DNA of 51,832 bases from Muribaculaceae bacterium (GCA_017553785.1 JAFZKD010000023.1:1-51832); one strand, 5' to 3'; shown: positions 16,612 to 25,572, numbered from the stretch's first letter. Program-made: numbers and translations. The notes: a model not told the origin generated them from the letters alone.

Positions 16612-16643
16612 CTGCTACAAAAAACAAAAACATCATCAAAATT

Positions 16644-17291
16644 ATGAAAGGAATCATTACAGGCGACATTGTAAATTCTTCCCGCATCAAGCACCAGGAT
16701 AGAGCAGAGTTACTGAACTGCCTAAGCATCATGGGAGATGAATTGCAATGCGTGTCCCCATATACTATGGAACTATTCCGCGGTGACAGTTTTCAATTAT
16801 TGATTGAGAACCCCTGTGAAGCAATGAGAATTGCCATCTTGCTCAGAGCAGGACTCATCCATCACACACTCAATAAAGCAGACGGAGTATGGGATGCCCG
16901 TATTTCGTTAGGCATCGGTAATGTGGAATTCTTGTCAGAAAAAATCGTGACCTCCGACGGCGAGGCATTCCAGTACTCAGGACGCCAGCTTGACAGCATG
17001 GGAAAGCAGCGTCTTGCTGTCATGACCCCTTGGAAAGATGTGAACGAAGAACTGGACTTGTCCACTTCATTTATCGATGACATCATTAATGGCTGGTCCA
17101 GCAAACAGGCAAGGATGATTTACCTGACCCTCAGACAGGATTCGCCCAAAAAAGATGTGGCAAAAGAAATCGGCACTTCGGTACAGAATGTGCGCAACGT
17201 CCTCTCCTCAGCCAAAGAACACCTTGTCAGGAAATACCTTGACCGCTACTACAAGCTCATAGATAGCCATCAAAACAAGACAACAAAATGA
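16644..17291 (+). CDS. SatD-family protein: cyclase-like domain plus helix-turn-helix
   Basis: A 215-residue soluble protein of the SatD family; role unknown. Residues 1-about 130 match SatD (MKGIITGDIVNSS). I also see an order of motifs like class III nucleotide cyclases: GDIVNSS (Asp8), FRGDSF (Asp48), RISLGIGNVEF, then DGEAFQYSGRQLD. There Gln110 and Arg114 sit where the cyclase Asn-x3-Arg would be. That relation is inference. Residues about 160-205 (KKDVAKEIGTSVQNVRNVLSSAKEHLVRKYL) look like a sigma-70 region 4-type helix-turn-helix. A TTG-initiated extension back to 16581 lies within the promoter and is rejected. The stop overlaps the next start (ATGA). Confidence 0.85.
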   Translation: MKGIITGDIVNSSRIKHQDRAELLNCLSIMGDELQCVSPYTMELFRGDSFQLLIENPCEAMRIAILLRAGLIHHTLNKADGVWDARISLGIGNVEFLSEKIVTSDGEAFQYSGRQLDSMGKQRLAVMTPWKDVNEELDLSTSFIDDIINGWSSKQARMIYLTLRQDSPKKDVAKEIGTSVQNVRNVLSSAKEHLVRKYLDRYYKLIDSHQNKTTK

Positions 17292-18010
17292 ATCTGATCA
17301 TATTACTCAAACTGTTGTCTGCTCATATCATTGCCGATTTCTTCCTGCAATTTGATTGGCTATGCCAGGGTAAACAAGAAAAAGGAATCCGTGGTCTGAA
17401 AGCCCAGACCATTCATGCGCTCATCCATGCAGTGTGTGCCTACCTATTGTTGGCAAACTGGGTAGGCTGGCTGATTCCTTTGGTCATTTTCATCACCCAT
17501 TTTATCATCGACATTGTCAAGGTCAAGTGGTTCAGCAAAAGTACTATCGCGTTTCTGATTGATCAAGCGGCACACATTGCCGTGATAGTTGGATTATGGT
17601 GGATGATGTATGCCGACAATGCTACGCTTCAAACTTGGCTTTGCAGCCAAATTCTAACACAAAGGTTTTGGATTTTGTTCATTGGCTATATGCTCATCTT
17701 TAAGCCTGCCTCCCTGCTGATTGGCATGTTCATCAAGGGTTGGGCGCCATCCAACAGCATGCAGTTACAGGGTATGCCCAATGCCGGCAAGTGGATCGGA
17801 TATATCGAGCGTGTATTGGTGCTTACCTTTGTCATCACTGGGAACATCGAAGCCGTCGGCTTTCTGCTGGCAGCAAAATCAATCTTCCGTTTTGGAGACC
17901 TCAACAAGGCACGGGAAATTAAAATTACCGAATATGTCTTGCTCGGGACATTAGCTAGTTTCTCGATTGCATTGCTTATAGGTTTTACGATTAATCTACT
18001 CATTCATTAA
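17288..18010 (+). CDS. DUF3307 polytopic membrane protein
   Basis: A 240-residue membrane protein with about six or seven hydrophobic segments. Polar residues are placed inside or next to the helices: HIIADFFLQ near the N-terminus, THFIIDIVK near residue 75, and DQAAH near 97. These His/Asp pairs are characteristic of DUF3307 and could bind a metal or form an active site; that is inference. A second conserved block is GKWIGYIERVLVLTFV with KSIFRFGDL after it. Its ATG overlaps the satD stop by 4 bp, so the two are translationally coupled. Its stop is 15 bp before the GH92 start. Confidence 0.85.
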   Translation: MNLIILLKLLSAHIIADFFLQFDWLCQGKQEKGIRGLKAQTIHALIHAVCAYLLLANWVGWLIPLVIFITHFIIDIVKVKWFSKSTIAFLIDQAAHIAVIVGLWWMMYADNATLQTWLCSQILTQRFWILFIGYMLIFKPASLLIGMFIKGWAPSNSMQLQGMPNAGKWIGYIERVLVLTFVITGNIEAVGFLLAAKSIFRFGDLNKAREIKITEYVLLGTLASFSIALLIGFTINLLIH

Positions 18011-18025
18011 TAAAGCATCCGAATT

Positions 18026-20194
18026 ATGAAAAGAATCTTCTTAACACTCATAGTACTAATGGGCTGCCTGACTGGTTTTGCCAGTGACAATAGTTTCACC
18101 CAATATGTCAACCCACGCATAGGTACAGGGGGCCACGGGCATGTGTTCCTGGGAGCGAATGTGCCGTTCGGCTATGTGCAGTTGGGCCCCACCGAGCACA
18201 CGCGCGGTTGGGACTGGTGCTCGGGGTATCATGACAGTGATTCGGTGCTCATCGGTTTCGGGCATCAGCACTTGAGCGGGACCGGCATTGGTGATCTGGG
18301 CGACATCGCGTTGTTGCCGGTCACTAGCAAGGATCAGCAGGAGGTTGTGTTCAGTCACCACGACGAGCAGGTTCGTCCCGGCTATTATGCCGTGACACTG
18401 CGCCAAAACGGTGTGCCATATGTCAACGTGGAACTTACTGCGACCCAACGTACCGGCATGCACCGTTATACTTTTGCCCCTGAACAAGAGACGATGCACT
18501 TCATTTTGGATTTGAGTCAGGGCATTGGCTGGGATAGTCCCAAAAAGGTGATGATGCAACAACTCACTCCTCGCATCATTACCGGTATGCGCATTTCTAA
18601 AGGATGGGCTAGGAATCAAACGGACTATTTCGCCATGGAGTTTTCACAAGATGTGACACTGGAAAAATTAAGAAAGGACACAACAGGAATCATTTCCACT
18701 AAAAATACTGGTCAGCCTTTATTAGTTAAAGTAGGATTGTCGGCCGTCAACAGCAAGAATGCCATGGCCAATCTCGTCGCCGAGAATCCTGACTGGGACT
18801 TTAACACAATCGTCAAGAATGCTGATGAATCATGGAACAAAGAACTAAGCAAAATACTCATCAGCACTGATAATGAGGATGACCGCACAGTGTTCTATAC
18901 CGCCCTCTACCACACGATGGTCGCCCCCTCGGTTTTTTGTGATGTGAATGGAGAATACCGTGGCGCAGACGGCAAGGTTCACAAGGGCGACTTCACCAAC
19001 TACACTACCCTATCCCTTTGGGATACCTACCGTGCCGCACATCCGCTGATGACACTTATTCACCGAGAAAAGCAAGCGGATATCGCCCAGACTTTCCTAC
19101 ACATCTATGAGCAACAGGGCAAACTACCCGTGTGGCACCTGATGGGCAACGAGACCGACTGTATGGTTGGTAATCCCGGTGTGCCCGTTCTAGCCGACCT
19201 GGTTTTGAAAGGCTTTGACGTGGATGGCAAGGCGGCTCTAGATGCGATGGTGGGCAGTGCGATGCTAGATGAGCGGTCAATGGGCCTCATCAAGCAGTAT
19301 GGCTACATTCCTTACGACTTGGAGCCTGACAAGGAGACGGTGGCCAAAGGACTTGAGTATGCCCTAGCCGACTGGTGTATCGCCCAAGTGGCACAGAAAG
19401 TGGGCGACCAAGAGAGCTACAATTATTTCATTGACCGCAGTAAGTCATACCGCCATTACTTCGACAAAAAGACGCGTTTCATGCGGGGCAAGGACTCGAA
19501 GGGGAACTTCCGAAATTTGGCGGAATTTGATCCGCTATCGACTAAGCACCGCAATGATGATTATTGCGAGGGCAATGCCTGGCAATATACATGGCTCGTG
19601 CCACATGATGTGCACGGTTTGGTGAAACTTTTTGGCAGTGATAAATCCTTCATCGCAAAGCTCGACTCGCTCTTTGTTATCGAGGGTGACCTGGGTGACG
19701 AAGCCTCGCCAGACGTGACGGGTCTTATCGGCCAGTATGCCCACGGTAACGAGCCGAGTCACCACATCATATACATGTACAACTATGTGGGACAACCATG
19801 GAAGACGGCGCGGCTCATTCGCCAAGTGTTGCATGAACAATACCGCAACAACCAGGACGGTCTGAGTGGCAACGAGGATGTGGGCCAGATGTCGGCATGG
19901 TATGTCCTGTCGTCAATCGGTCTATATCAGGAGGAACCAGCAGGCGGCAAGTATATTATTGGTTCACCATTGTTCAATGAGGCCACCCTCAATGTGGGTG
20001 ATGGTAAGACATTCACCGTGAGGGCGATAAACAACAGCGATGAGAACATCTACGTGCAAAGTGCCACACTTAACGGCGAACAATTTGAGAAGAGCTACAT
20101 TGATTACAGCGACATCATCAGCGGTGGCACCCTTGAGCTTGTCATGGGTCCAGAGCCGTCGAAATGGGGCTCTGTGTCTAAGTACCGCCCATAA
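18026..20194 (+). CDS. GH92-family alpha-mannosidase
   Basis: A 722-residue exported glycoside hydrolase, family 92, calcium-dependent exo-acting alpha-mannosidases that trim N-glycans or yeast mannan. A signal peptide spans about residues 1-19 (FASDN junction). Family landmarks are YVNPRIGTGGHGHVFLGANVPFG at the N-terminus, the GWDWCSGYH region, SLWDTYRAAHPL, and GNEDVGQMSAWYVLSSIGLY with the acidic residues of the active-site loop. The length is normal. It follows DUF3307 by 15 bp with no promoter between, so it is probably transcribed with satD. There is no SusC/SusD pair beside it, unlike most polysaccharide loci. Confidence 0.95.
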   Translation: MKRIFLTLIVLMGCLTGFASDNSFTQYVNPRIGTGGHGHVFLGANVPFGYVQLGPTEHTRGWDWCSGYHDSDSVLIGFGHQHLSGTGIGDLGDIALLPVTSKDQQEVVFSHHDEQVRPGYYAVTLRQNGVPYVNVELTATQRTGMHRYTFAPEQETMHFILDLSQGIGWDSPKKVMMQQLTPRIITGMRISKGWARNQTDYFAMEFSQDVTLEKLRKDTTGIISTKNTGQPLLVKVGLSAVNSKNAMANLVAENPDWDFNTIVKNADESWNKELSKILISTDNEDDRTVFYTALYHTMVAPSVFCDVNGEYRGADGKVHKGDFTNYTTLSLWDTYRAAHPLMTLIHREKQADIAQTFLHIYEQQGKLPVWHLMGNETDCMVGNPGVPVLADLVLKGFDVDGKAALDAMVGSAMLDERSMGLIKQYGYIPYDLEPDKETVAKGLEYALADWCIAQVAQKVGDQESYNYFIDRSKSYRHYFDKKTRFMRGKDSKGNFRNLAEFDPLSTKHRNDDYCEGNAWQYTWLVPHDVHGLVKLFGSDKSFIAKLDSLFVIEGDLGDEASPDVTGLIGQYAHGNEPSHHIIYMYNYVGQPWKTARLIRQVLHEQYRNNQDGLSGNEDVGQMSAWYVLSSIGLYQEEPAGGKYIIGSPLFNEATLNVGDGKTFTVRAINNSDENIYVQSATLNGEQFEKSYIDYSDIISGGTLELVMGPEPSKWGSVSKYRP

Positions 20195-20203
20195 TAAAGG
20201 CAA

Positions 20204-21478
20204 TTATTTAAGATAAATTATATCTCCAATCAAGCCCAACAATAACAATAGAGTTAGGAGGGTTACCCATGAGTGTTGGAAGCGTTTATGGACAAACACC
20301 GCTACCCCAAAAATGATTGCAATCACCCCAAGGTAGATTGCATTAGCAGCTAATGCAGTCAACGTGCTTTTTGTATCAGATAGAGAACTTATATAAACAA
20401 GAGTTGATCCCAAAAGCATTGGAGTCAATAGAACGTAAAAACAGATAATAATGAATGTGTTAAAATATGTGCGGTGAGAATGGATATAATCGGTGAAAAA
20501 CAAGAGAAGAACCACCATGATACCGAACATTCCAATAAAACAAACCGCGTTAGGAATATCCAATGTAACCGAAACCACCAAGAGCGCGGCAAAGGCACAA
20601 TACAATATTGCCATAGCAAATATCACAAGTATCACACGCCAAAGCGCAGATTTCCATGATAATCCATACAACTGATGAAAATCCCACGTTAAAAGCAAGG
20701 GAGTCAATAGTAATAAAGAATCGGGAACAGCATAAGGGAAAAATATCCCCAATGAAAATTCATGGGTCAGTAAAAGAGCAATAATACCCACTATCAAGAA
20801 TTGACTATTGATATATATCTGAGTGAAGAATGTCTCAACAACGTTTAGTTTCCCGATGTGGCGCATGATGAACCATACAACAAACACCAATATGGCATTT
20901 TGGATCAAGATGCGATACAGAATATGGTTATTTAAAAACTCCTCAGCTAATCGGATATAACCTATGATCTCTTTCGGATTAGATTTAATACTGATTAGTT
21001 CTTTGAAATCTATAGAATCTAGGTGGTCAGCGAAAAGTCGTTTCTCTCCTAATACAATATTTATCCCCCACAAATAATTGAGCAACCAACTAATAAAAAT
21101 CAGAAGTACTGTCAACAAGGCTAGTAGCTTGAATGGTGGAAAATAGGATAAATGATGACCTCTCAAGTAGTCACGCATCATGTATCCCGGTCGCCAATAC
21201 AGGTCTCGTATTGTACGGAACATAGGCCGGTTGCCCAACCCCCATATGTCAAGAAAATTCAAGATCAGCAGTTTCCATGTGAAGCGTTGCCATCGTGCGG
21301 GCATCGCACACTTGGGGCAATAGCTGCCCACATAGCTGGTGCCGCAATGCAAGCATTTGTGCTCAGTGCTCGACAACTGCCATACAGGTAAATCCCACAT
21401 CTGACGATGCTCCAGCCGGAGCAATTTGGCTCTGAAATTGCGGTATAATGTGTTCTTTTTTTTGACTGAATTGGACAT
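20204..21478 (-). CDS. DUF3667 zinc-ribbon membrane protein
   Basis: A membrane protein of about 424 residues from MSNSVKKKN (an ATG 33 bp upstream is also in frame). The N-terminal soluble part holds a zinc ribbon (CLHCGTSYVGSYCPKC). Next comes the DUF3667 hallmark, RDLYWRPGYMMRDYLRGHHLSYFPPFKLL, leading into the first membrane segment. About seven further hydrophobic helices follow. Function of the family is unknown. The G+C content looks lower than in the neighbours (many AT-rich codons), which could point to different ancestry. It converges on GH92 with 9 bp between stops. Confidence 0.85.
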   Translation of the reverse strand: MSNSVKKKNTLYRNFRAKLLRLEHRQMWDLPVWQLSSTEHKCLHCGTSYVGSYCPKCAMPARWQRFTWKLLILNFLDIWGLGNRPMFRTIRDLYWRPGYMMRDYLRGHHLSYFPPFKLLALLTVLLIFISWLLNYLWGINIVLGEKRLFADHLDSIDFKELISIKSNPKEIIGYIRLAEEFLNNHILYRILIQNAILVFVVWFIMRHIGKLNVVETFFTQIYINSQFLIVGIIALLLTHEFSLGIFFPYAVPDSLLLLTPLLLTWDFHQLYGLSWKSALWRVILVIFAMAILYCAFAALLVVSVTLDIPNAVCFIGMFGIMVVLLLFFTDYIHSHRTYFNTFIIICFYVLLTPMLLGSTLVYISSLSDTKSTLTALAANAIYLGVIAIIFGVAVFVHKRFQHSWVTLLTLLLLLGLIGDIIYLK

Positions 21479-21516
21479 GTTGACTCTTGAATCTCCTAAT
21501 TGATAAAACAAAACAA

Positions 21517-21552
21517 TTACCCCCGCAATGGTATTGCCATGTGCGGGGGTAA
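21517..21552 (-). terminator. Terminator of the galK-galM-nucleotidyltransferase unit
   Basis: An 11-bp stem (TTACCCCCGCA with TGCGGGGGTAA), with a further ATGG/CCAT pairing in the loop, begins 10 bp after the nucleotidyltransferase stop. On the minus strand it is followed by TTGTTTTG. Confidence 0.85.
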
Positions 21553-21561
21553 ATGCTTTAT

Positions 21562-22467
21562 TTAGAACATTTTATCGGGATAGACACCAGCCGCGTGAAG
21601 TTCGGCGAATTTATCCACTACACCTTGGCGGTCATTGGCGTAGGTCACGCCAAACCACTTGCTCTCGGTGGTGAGGACTTTGACCTGGGCAGTGCCGTCA
21701 GTCACCATTTGGTTCACCACAGTGGGAATGAAAAACTCGGCCTTAGGCTTTTCAATGTTTACTTCAAGGAATTTGATGAATTCTTTCTCGCTATGCTCAA
21801 AATAGTCGGGAGTGAACCCCCAGAAGTTCATGGATACAGGTGTATCAAAGTCTAAATGCTGCACTTCACCGTTCTCGTCGGTGAAAGCGATGTTATGGTC
21901 CTCATCATAGCCAATGCTCGTGCGCTCTACCACGCCCGTGAGCAGGCCGTTGCTGGTCTCGCAAACACCGCGCGCTACCGTACCGCTTTCGCTCATGGTG
22001 TTGCCCACCTTGAAGCCCACCATGCTGTAATGGCCTTTACTGCCCTCGGGCAGTGACGACAGTTCGTCAGCCATGACCTCGAAACTGTTGCGGCCATAGT
22101 AGTCATCGGCATTGATGATGGCAAACGGCTCGTTGATCACGTCTTTTCCCATCAGCAGGGCATGATTGGTGCCCCATGGTTTTACGCGATCTGCCGGGCA
22201 GGTAAAGCCTTCGGGCAGGTCATTCAGACCTTGAAATACGAGTTCTACAGGGATATGACCCTCGTATTTGGATAAAATCTTCTCACGAAAGTCAGCCTCG
22301 AAGTCCTTGCGGATTACAAAGACCACTTTACCGAATCCGCTCTGGATGGCGTCATAAATCGAATAATCCATGATGGTCTCGCCGTGAGGGCCAAGTCCAT
22401 CGAGTTGCTTGAGGCCGCCATAACGGCTGCCCATGCCTGCAGCAAGCACAAATAATGTAGGTTTCAT
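21562..22467 (-). CDS. Sugar-nucleotidyltransferase family protein
   Basis: A 301-residue NTP_transferase protein. The nucleotide-binding signature GMGSRYGGLKQLDGLGPHG is at residues 11-29, with the metal-site Asp in AIINADDYYG near 120. The family joins a sugar-1-phosphate to a nucleoside triphosphate. Its exact sugar is not readable. It follows galM by 22 bp in a galK-galM-nucleotidyltransferase order and precedes a strong terminator. No galT is present in the window, so a role as the enzyme that activates galactose-1-phosphate is attractive but unproven. The length is close to that of glucose-1-phosphate uridylyltransferases. Confidence 0.85.
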   Translation of the reverse strand: MKPTLFVLAAGMGSRYGGLKQLDGLGPHGETIMDYSIYDAIQSGFGKVVFVIRKDFEADFREKILSKYEGHIPVELVFQGLNDLPEGFTCPADRVKPWGTNHALLMGKDVINEPFAIINADDYYGRNSFEVMADELSSLPEGSKGHYSMVGFKVGNTMSESGTVARGVCETSNGLLTGVVERTSIGYDEDHNIAFTDENGEVQHLDFDTPVSMNFWGFTPDYFEHSEKEFIKFLEVNIEKPKAEFFIPTVVNQMVTDGTAQVKVLTTESKWFGVTYANDRQGVVDKFAELHAAGVYPDKMF

Positions 22468-22489
22468 GTTGGATTATAGTTGTTAGTTT

Positions 22490-23542
22490 TTAGTTGAGAG
22501 TTTTGAAATCGAAGAGAATGATGCGGCGGTACTCCTCGTCGGGGCGCAGCATCTGCGACGGGAAATTGGGATGATTGGGCGCATCAGGCATACCCTGGCA
22601 CTCGATGGCCACACCGTCATAGTCATGATAGGCTTTTCCGCTCTTGCTAATCGGGCTGCCCTCAAGCCAGTTGCCGGTATATACCTGTGCTGCAGGTTGG
22701 TCGGTGCTGATTTCCACAACACGTCCCGAGGCCACGTCAGCCAGCACAGCCGCAAGATGCAGGTCGCCGTCCTCATAGCCATCGATCACCCAGCAGTTGT
22801 CGTATCCCTTGCCGTAGTTCAAGGCCGGAAAATCCTGCTTGATGTCCTTACCAACGACCTTGGGCTGGGTGAAGTCCATCGGAGTGCCTTCAACAGGTGC
22901 CATCTCGCCTGTAGGAATGAGCGTGTCATCGGTAGGCAGGTAGCGGGAACAATTGAGTTGAAGTACCTGGTCAAGAGCCGTCCCTTCCCTATCCTCGCCT
23001 GCCATATTGAAATAGGTGTGGTTAGTGAGATTGACAGCAGTGGGTGCGTCGGTCACAGCGCCGAGCTCGATTTTCAGCACGTTGTCATCGTTCCAAGTAT
23101 ATGCTATGCGTGCGTTGAGGTTGCCAGGATAGTTCTCATCTCCGTCAGGGCTTTCCAGGGAAAACACCACGGTATCTCCATCCATCTCACAGTCCCAGAT
23201 TTTGTTCGAGAAATTCTCGGGACCACCATGCAGGTGGTTGGGGCCGTTGTTGATATTCAACTGATATATTTTTCCGTCAATGTCGAGATGACCTTTGCCG
23301 ATGCGGTTGGCATAGCGGCCAGGCACTTTTCCTGCACATGGCCCGTCATAAAAATAATCCTCAATGGCCTCGTAACCCAGCACAACATCCGCTAGCTTGC
23401 CCTCACGGTCAGGCACCTTGATTTCAAGGATACCGGCTCCCAGCGATGACAGTTTCACGCTCGCTCCGCTGGCATTGATCAGTTCATAGGTGGTGATTTC
23501 ACCACGCTCTGTCTCAAAAGTGTCAATTCTAATACTTTTCAT
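22490..23542 (-). CDS. galM: Aldose 1-epimerase (galactose mutarotase)
   Basis: Interconverts alpha and beta anomers of galactose and other aldoses at the head of the Leloir pathway. It is 350 residues, the usual length. Landmarks are GRYANRIGKGHL (substrate-site Arg), NGPNHLHGGPENF with the catalytic His, NLTNHTYFNMAG with the second His, and a C-terminal VAIECQGMPDAPNHPNFPS with the catalytic Glu. No signal peptide is seen, so it is cytoplasmic. It starts 1 bp after the galK stop, a tightly coupled operon. Confidence 0.95.
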   Translation of the reverse strand: MKSIRIDTFETERGEITTYELINASGASVKLSSLGAGILEIKVPDREGKLADVVLGYEAIEDYFYDGPCAGKVPGRYANRIGKGHLDIDGKIYQLNINNGPNHLHGGPENFSNKIWDCEMDGDTVVFSLESPDGDENYPGNLNARIAYTWNDDNVLKIELGAVTDAPTAVNLTNHTYFNMAGEDREGTALDQVLQLNCSRYLPTDDTLIPTGEMAPVEGTPMDFTQPKVVGKDIKQDFPALNYGKGYDNCWVIDGYEDGDLHLAAVLADVASGRVVEISTDQPAAQVYTGNWLEGSPISKSGKAYHDYDGVAIECQGMPDAPNHPNFPSQMLRPDEEYRRIILFDFKTLN

Positions 23543-23543
23543 G

Positions 23544-24680
23544 TCAATCCACCACTTTGTGAGCGCCGTCGCTGATAATCACGTTTATCACCTCGGGCTC
23601 ATGTCCGTATTTAGCGTTAAACTTCGCCTTGGCAGTCGCGATGAAGTTGTCGTAGCGGTCATCCTTCACCAGGTTGATGGTGCAGCCACCAAAGCCGCCA
23701 CCCATGATGCGCGAACCGGTCACACCGCATTCGCGGGCCACGTCGTTGAGGTAGTCCAACTCTTCGCAGCTCACCTCATAGTCACGGGACAGACCGTCAT
23801 GAGTCTCGAACATGCAACGTCCGACAGTCTCATAGTCACCACGCTCCAGTGCGTCGCACACATCAAGCACACGCTGTTTCTCACCGATAACGAAACGGGC
23901 ACGACGGTAATCCTCATCGCTCACCTTGTCACGCACGTCGGCCAGCATGGTGTAGGTCGCGTCACGCAGTGTCTCCACACCTAATATTGCCGCTACACGC
24001 TCACATGATTCGCGGCGCTTATTATATGGCGAGTCCACCAGTTCGTGTTTTACCTTGCTATTGAGCAGGACAAGCTTGTAGCCCTCGGGATGGAAGGGGA
24101 AGTACTCGTGCTCGAGTGAGCGGCAGTCAAGACGCATGAGGCAATCCTTCTTGCCAAACACACTGGCGAACTGATCCATGATGCCGCAATTCACGCCACA
24201 ATAGTTGTGTTCGGTGCTTTGGCCGATTTTAGCCAATTCGAACTTGTCGATCTTGTTGTCGTTAAAGATGTCGTTAAGGGCGAAAGCGAAACATGACTCC
24301 AAAGCCGCCGAAGATGACAGACCTGCACCAAGAGGCACGTTTCCGGCAAAGACGGTATCAAAGCCCTTGACAACGCCACCGCGCTTGATGGTCTCACGGC
24401 ACACGCCAAAGATATAGCGTGCCCACTGCTCCTTGGGGGCATCTTCCTCGTTGAGCCCGAATTCGCAATAAGCATCCATATCCATACTATAGACGCGCAC
24501 CTTGTCGGTTCCGTTAATGTTGATGGCAGCCATGATATATTTATCAATAGCACCAGGGAAAACGAAACCGCCATTGTAGTCGGTGTGCTCGCCAATTAGG
24601 TTGATGCGACCAGCCGAAGCATACACCACGCATTCGGTTCCGAAGCGTTGTTTGAACTGTTCTTGAATCTTCTTTTTCAT
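23544..24680 (-). CDS. galK: Galactokinase
   Basis: Phosphorylates galactose to galactose-1-phosphate with ATP. It is 378 residues and GHMP-fold. Motifs are GRINLIGEHTDYNGGFVFPGAID (galactokinase signature), VPLGAGLSSSAALE (ATP-binding), NCGIMDQFASVFG with the catalytic Asp, and GSRIMGGGFGGCTINLV. First gene of the galK-galM-nucleotidyltransferase unit. The 149-bp gap upstream contains a short hairpin and only a near-match (TACTTTTC) to the -7 consensus, so its promoter is uncertain. Confidence 0.96.
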   Translation of the reverse strand: MKKKIQEQFKQRFGTECVVYASAGRINLIGEHTDYNGGFVFPGAIDKYIMAAININGTDKVRVYSMDMDAYCEFGLNEEDAPKEQWARYIFGVCRETIKRGGVVKGFDTVFAGNVPLGAGLSSSAALESCFAFALNDIFNDNKIDKFELAKIGQSTEHNYCGVNCGIMDQFASVFGKKDCLMRLDCRSLEHEYFPFHPEGYKLVLLNSKVKHELVDSPYNKRRESCERVAAILGVETLRDATYTMLADVRDKVSDEDYRRARFVIGEKQRVLDVCDALERGDYETVGRCMFETHDGLSRDYEVSCEELDYLNDVARECGVTGSRIMGGGFGGCTINLVKDDRYDNFIATAKAKFNAKYGHEPEVINVIISDGAHKVVD

Positions 24681-24778
24681 TGTTGTTGGGATTTATTATG
24701 ATTGTTGTTGATTAAGTCAATGTTGTCTTGATAACCTGACCAATGAGCTGATGGAAAAGTAAACATGCAACATCACGG

Positions 24779-24802
24779 GGAATGTGCCGAATCGGCCATT
24801 CC
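24779..24802. terminator. Hairpin between the DUF4252 gene and galK
   Basis: A 10-bp stem with one bulged base and a 3-nt loop (GGAATG and GCCG arms) lies 28 bp past the DUF4252 stop. No T-tract follows on the minus strand, so termination is doubtful; it may instead mark the mRNA end or an operator. Confidence 0.35.
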
Positions 24803-24829
24803 TTAACTTTCCTGAATCACGATTGAAGG

Positions 24830-25309
24830 CTACTTGATAAAGTAGTTGCTTTGATCGTTGATGATTCGCTGCACATTATCGAGGTTGATGCGACCGTTAA
24901 TGACCACCATCGCATCGGTCATGTCGCTCGCATTGGCGAGAACAATTTCGCTGACGTACTGGCCATCGCGACGAACAAGTACCGTAAGATTCTCATGTCC
25001 ACGCTGGTTGGTTATGATTTCCTCATAGTAGCGCGCCTTATAGAGATTCTGGATACGTTTGCGGAATTTGTCGCGAACGTTACCGCTGCACTTGCTCAAA
25101 TCAAGCACTTGCACCGAATTGATGCCAAGACCCGCCTCGGACAAAGTGGGTGAGATCAAGCGCCCGAGACCGAGCAGACCGCTACCAACATTCACATACT
25201 GCGCGTGCCTGGCATCACGCAAGTCGTTAATGATGTCATCGGCATTGCGGGTTAACATGCTGCAGGACATCACAAGCATCGACAGCAACAACATGGTTAC
25301 TGTTCTCAT
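24830..25309 (-). CDS. DUF4252 lipoprotein
   Basis: A small predicted outer-membrane or periplasmic lipoprotein, about 159 residues from MRTVTMLLL. The signal peptide ends in LVMSC, a lipobox. The mature part (DDIINDLRDARHAQYVNVGSGLL and later ENLTVLVRRDGQYVSEIVLANASD) resembles DUF4252, common in Bacteroidetes. Function unknown. Upstream in-frame ATGs at 25336 and 25321 exist; the chosen start gives a normal-length signal sequence. Confidence 0.75.
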   Translation of the reverse strand: MRTVTMLLLSMLVMSCSMLTRNADDIINDLRDARHAQYVNVGSGLLGLGRLISPTLSEAGLGINSVQVLDLSKCSGNVRDKFRKRIQNLYKARYYEEIITNQRGHENLTVLVRRDGQYVSEIVLANASDMTDAMVVINGRINLDNVQRIINDQSNYFIK

Positions 25310-25358
25310 TGTTTTGTTCATTGGATTTATTTTCATATCGATAATGATTTATAGATGA

Positions 25359-25366
25359 CAAAAGTA
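25359..25366 (-). promoter_or_regulatory. -7 element upstream of the DUF4252 gene
   Basis: TACTTTTG on the minus strand lies 49 bp before the chosen ATG. The -33 region shows no TTG at standard spacing. The rest of the gap up to the pgk promoter has only a small hairpin (ATGCTT, three bases, AAGCAT at 25430-25444). Confidence 0.5.
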
Positions 25367-25564
25367 TGAAAAAATGTGCGATTCTTCCTACTTTCATTTC
25401 TTAAAATTCCCAAAAACACATGATTGTCCATGCTTTTTAAGCATAAAGCCATAAATGATGTACAGAAACCGCAAATTGATGTGTAAATAAATACCATATA
25501 GGCTATTTTGTTACTCAAATATCGATTTATGAGGCAAATACTCGGCCAAGTACTTTTTTTTTAG

Positions 25565-25572
25565 TACATTTG
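25565..25572 (+). promoter_or_regulatory. -7 element of the pgk promoter
   Basis: TACATTTG on the plus strand, about 60 bp before the pgk ATG. No clear -33 box. Confidence 0.5.

Noticed and set aside
22571-23395. 274-residue plus-strand frame across galM
   Set aside because: Antisense to galM, which has complete catalytic motifs.
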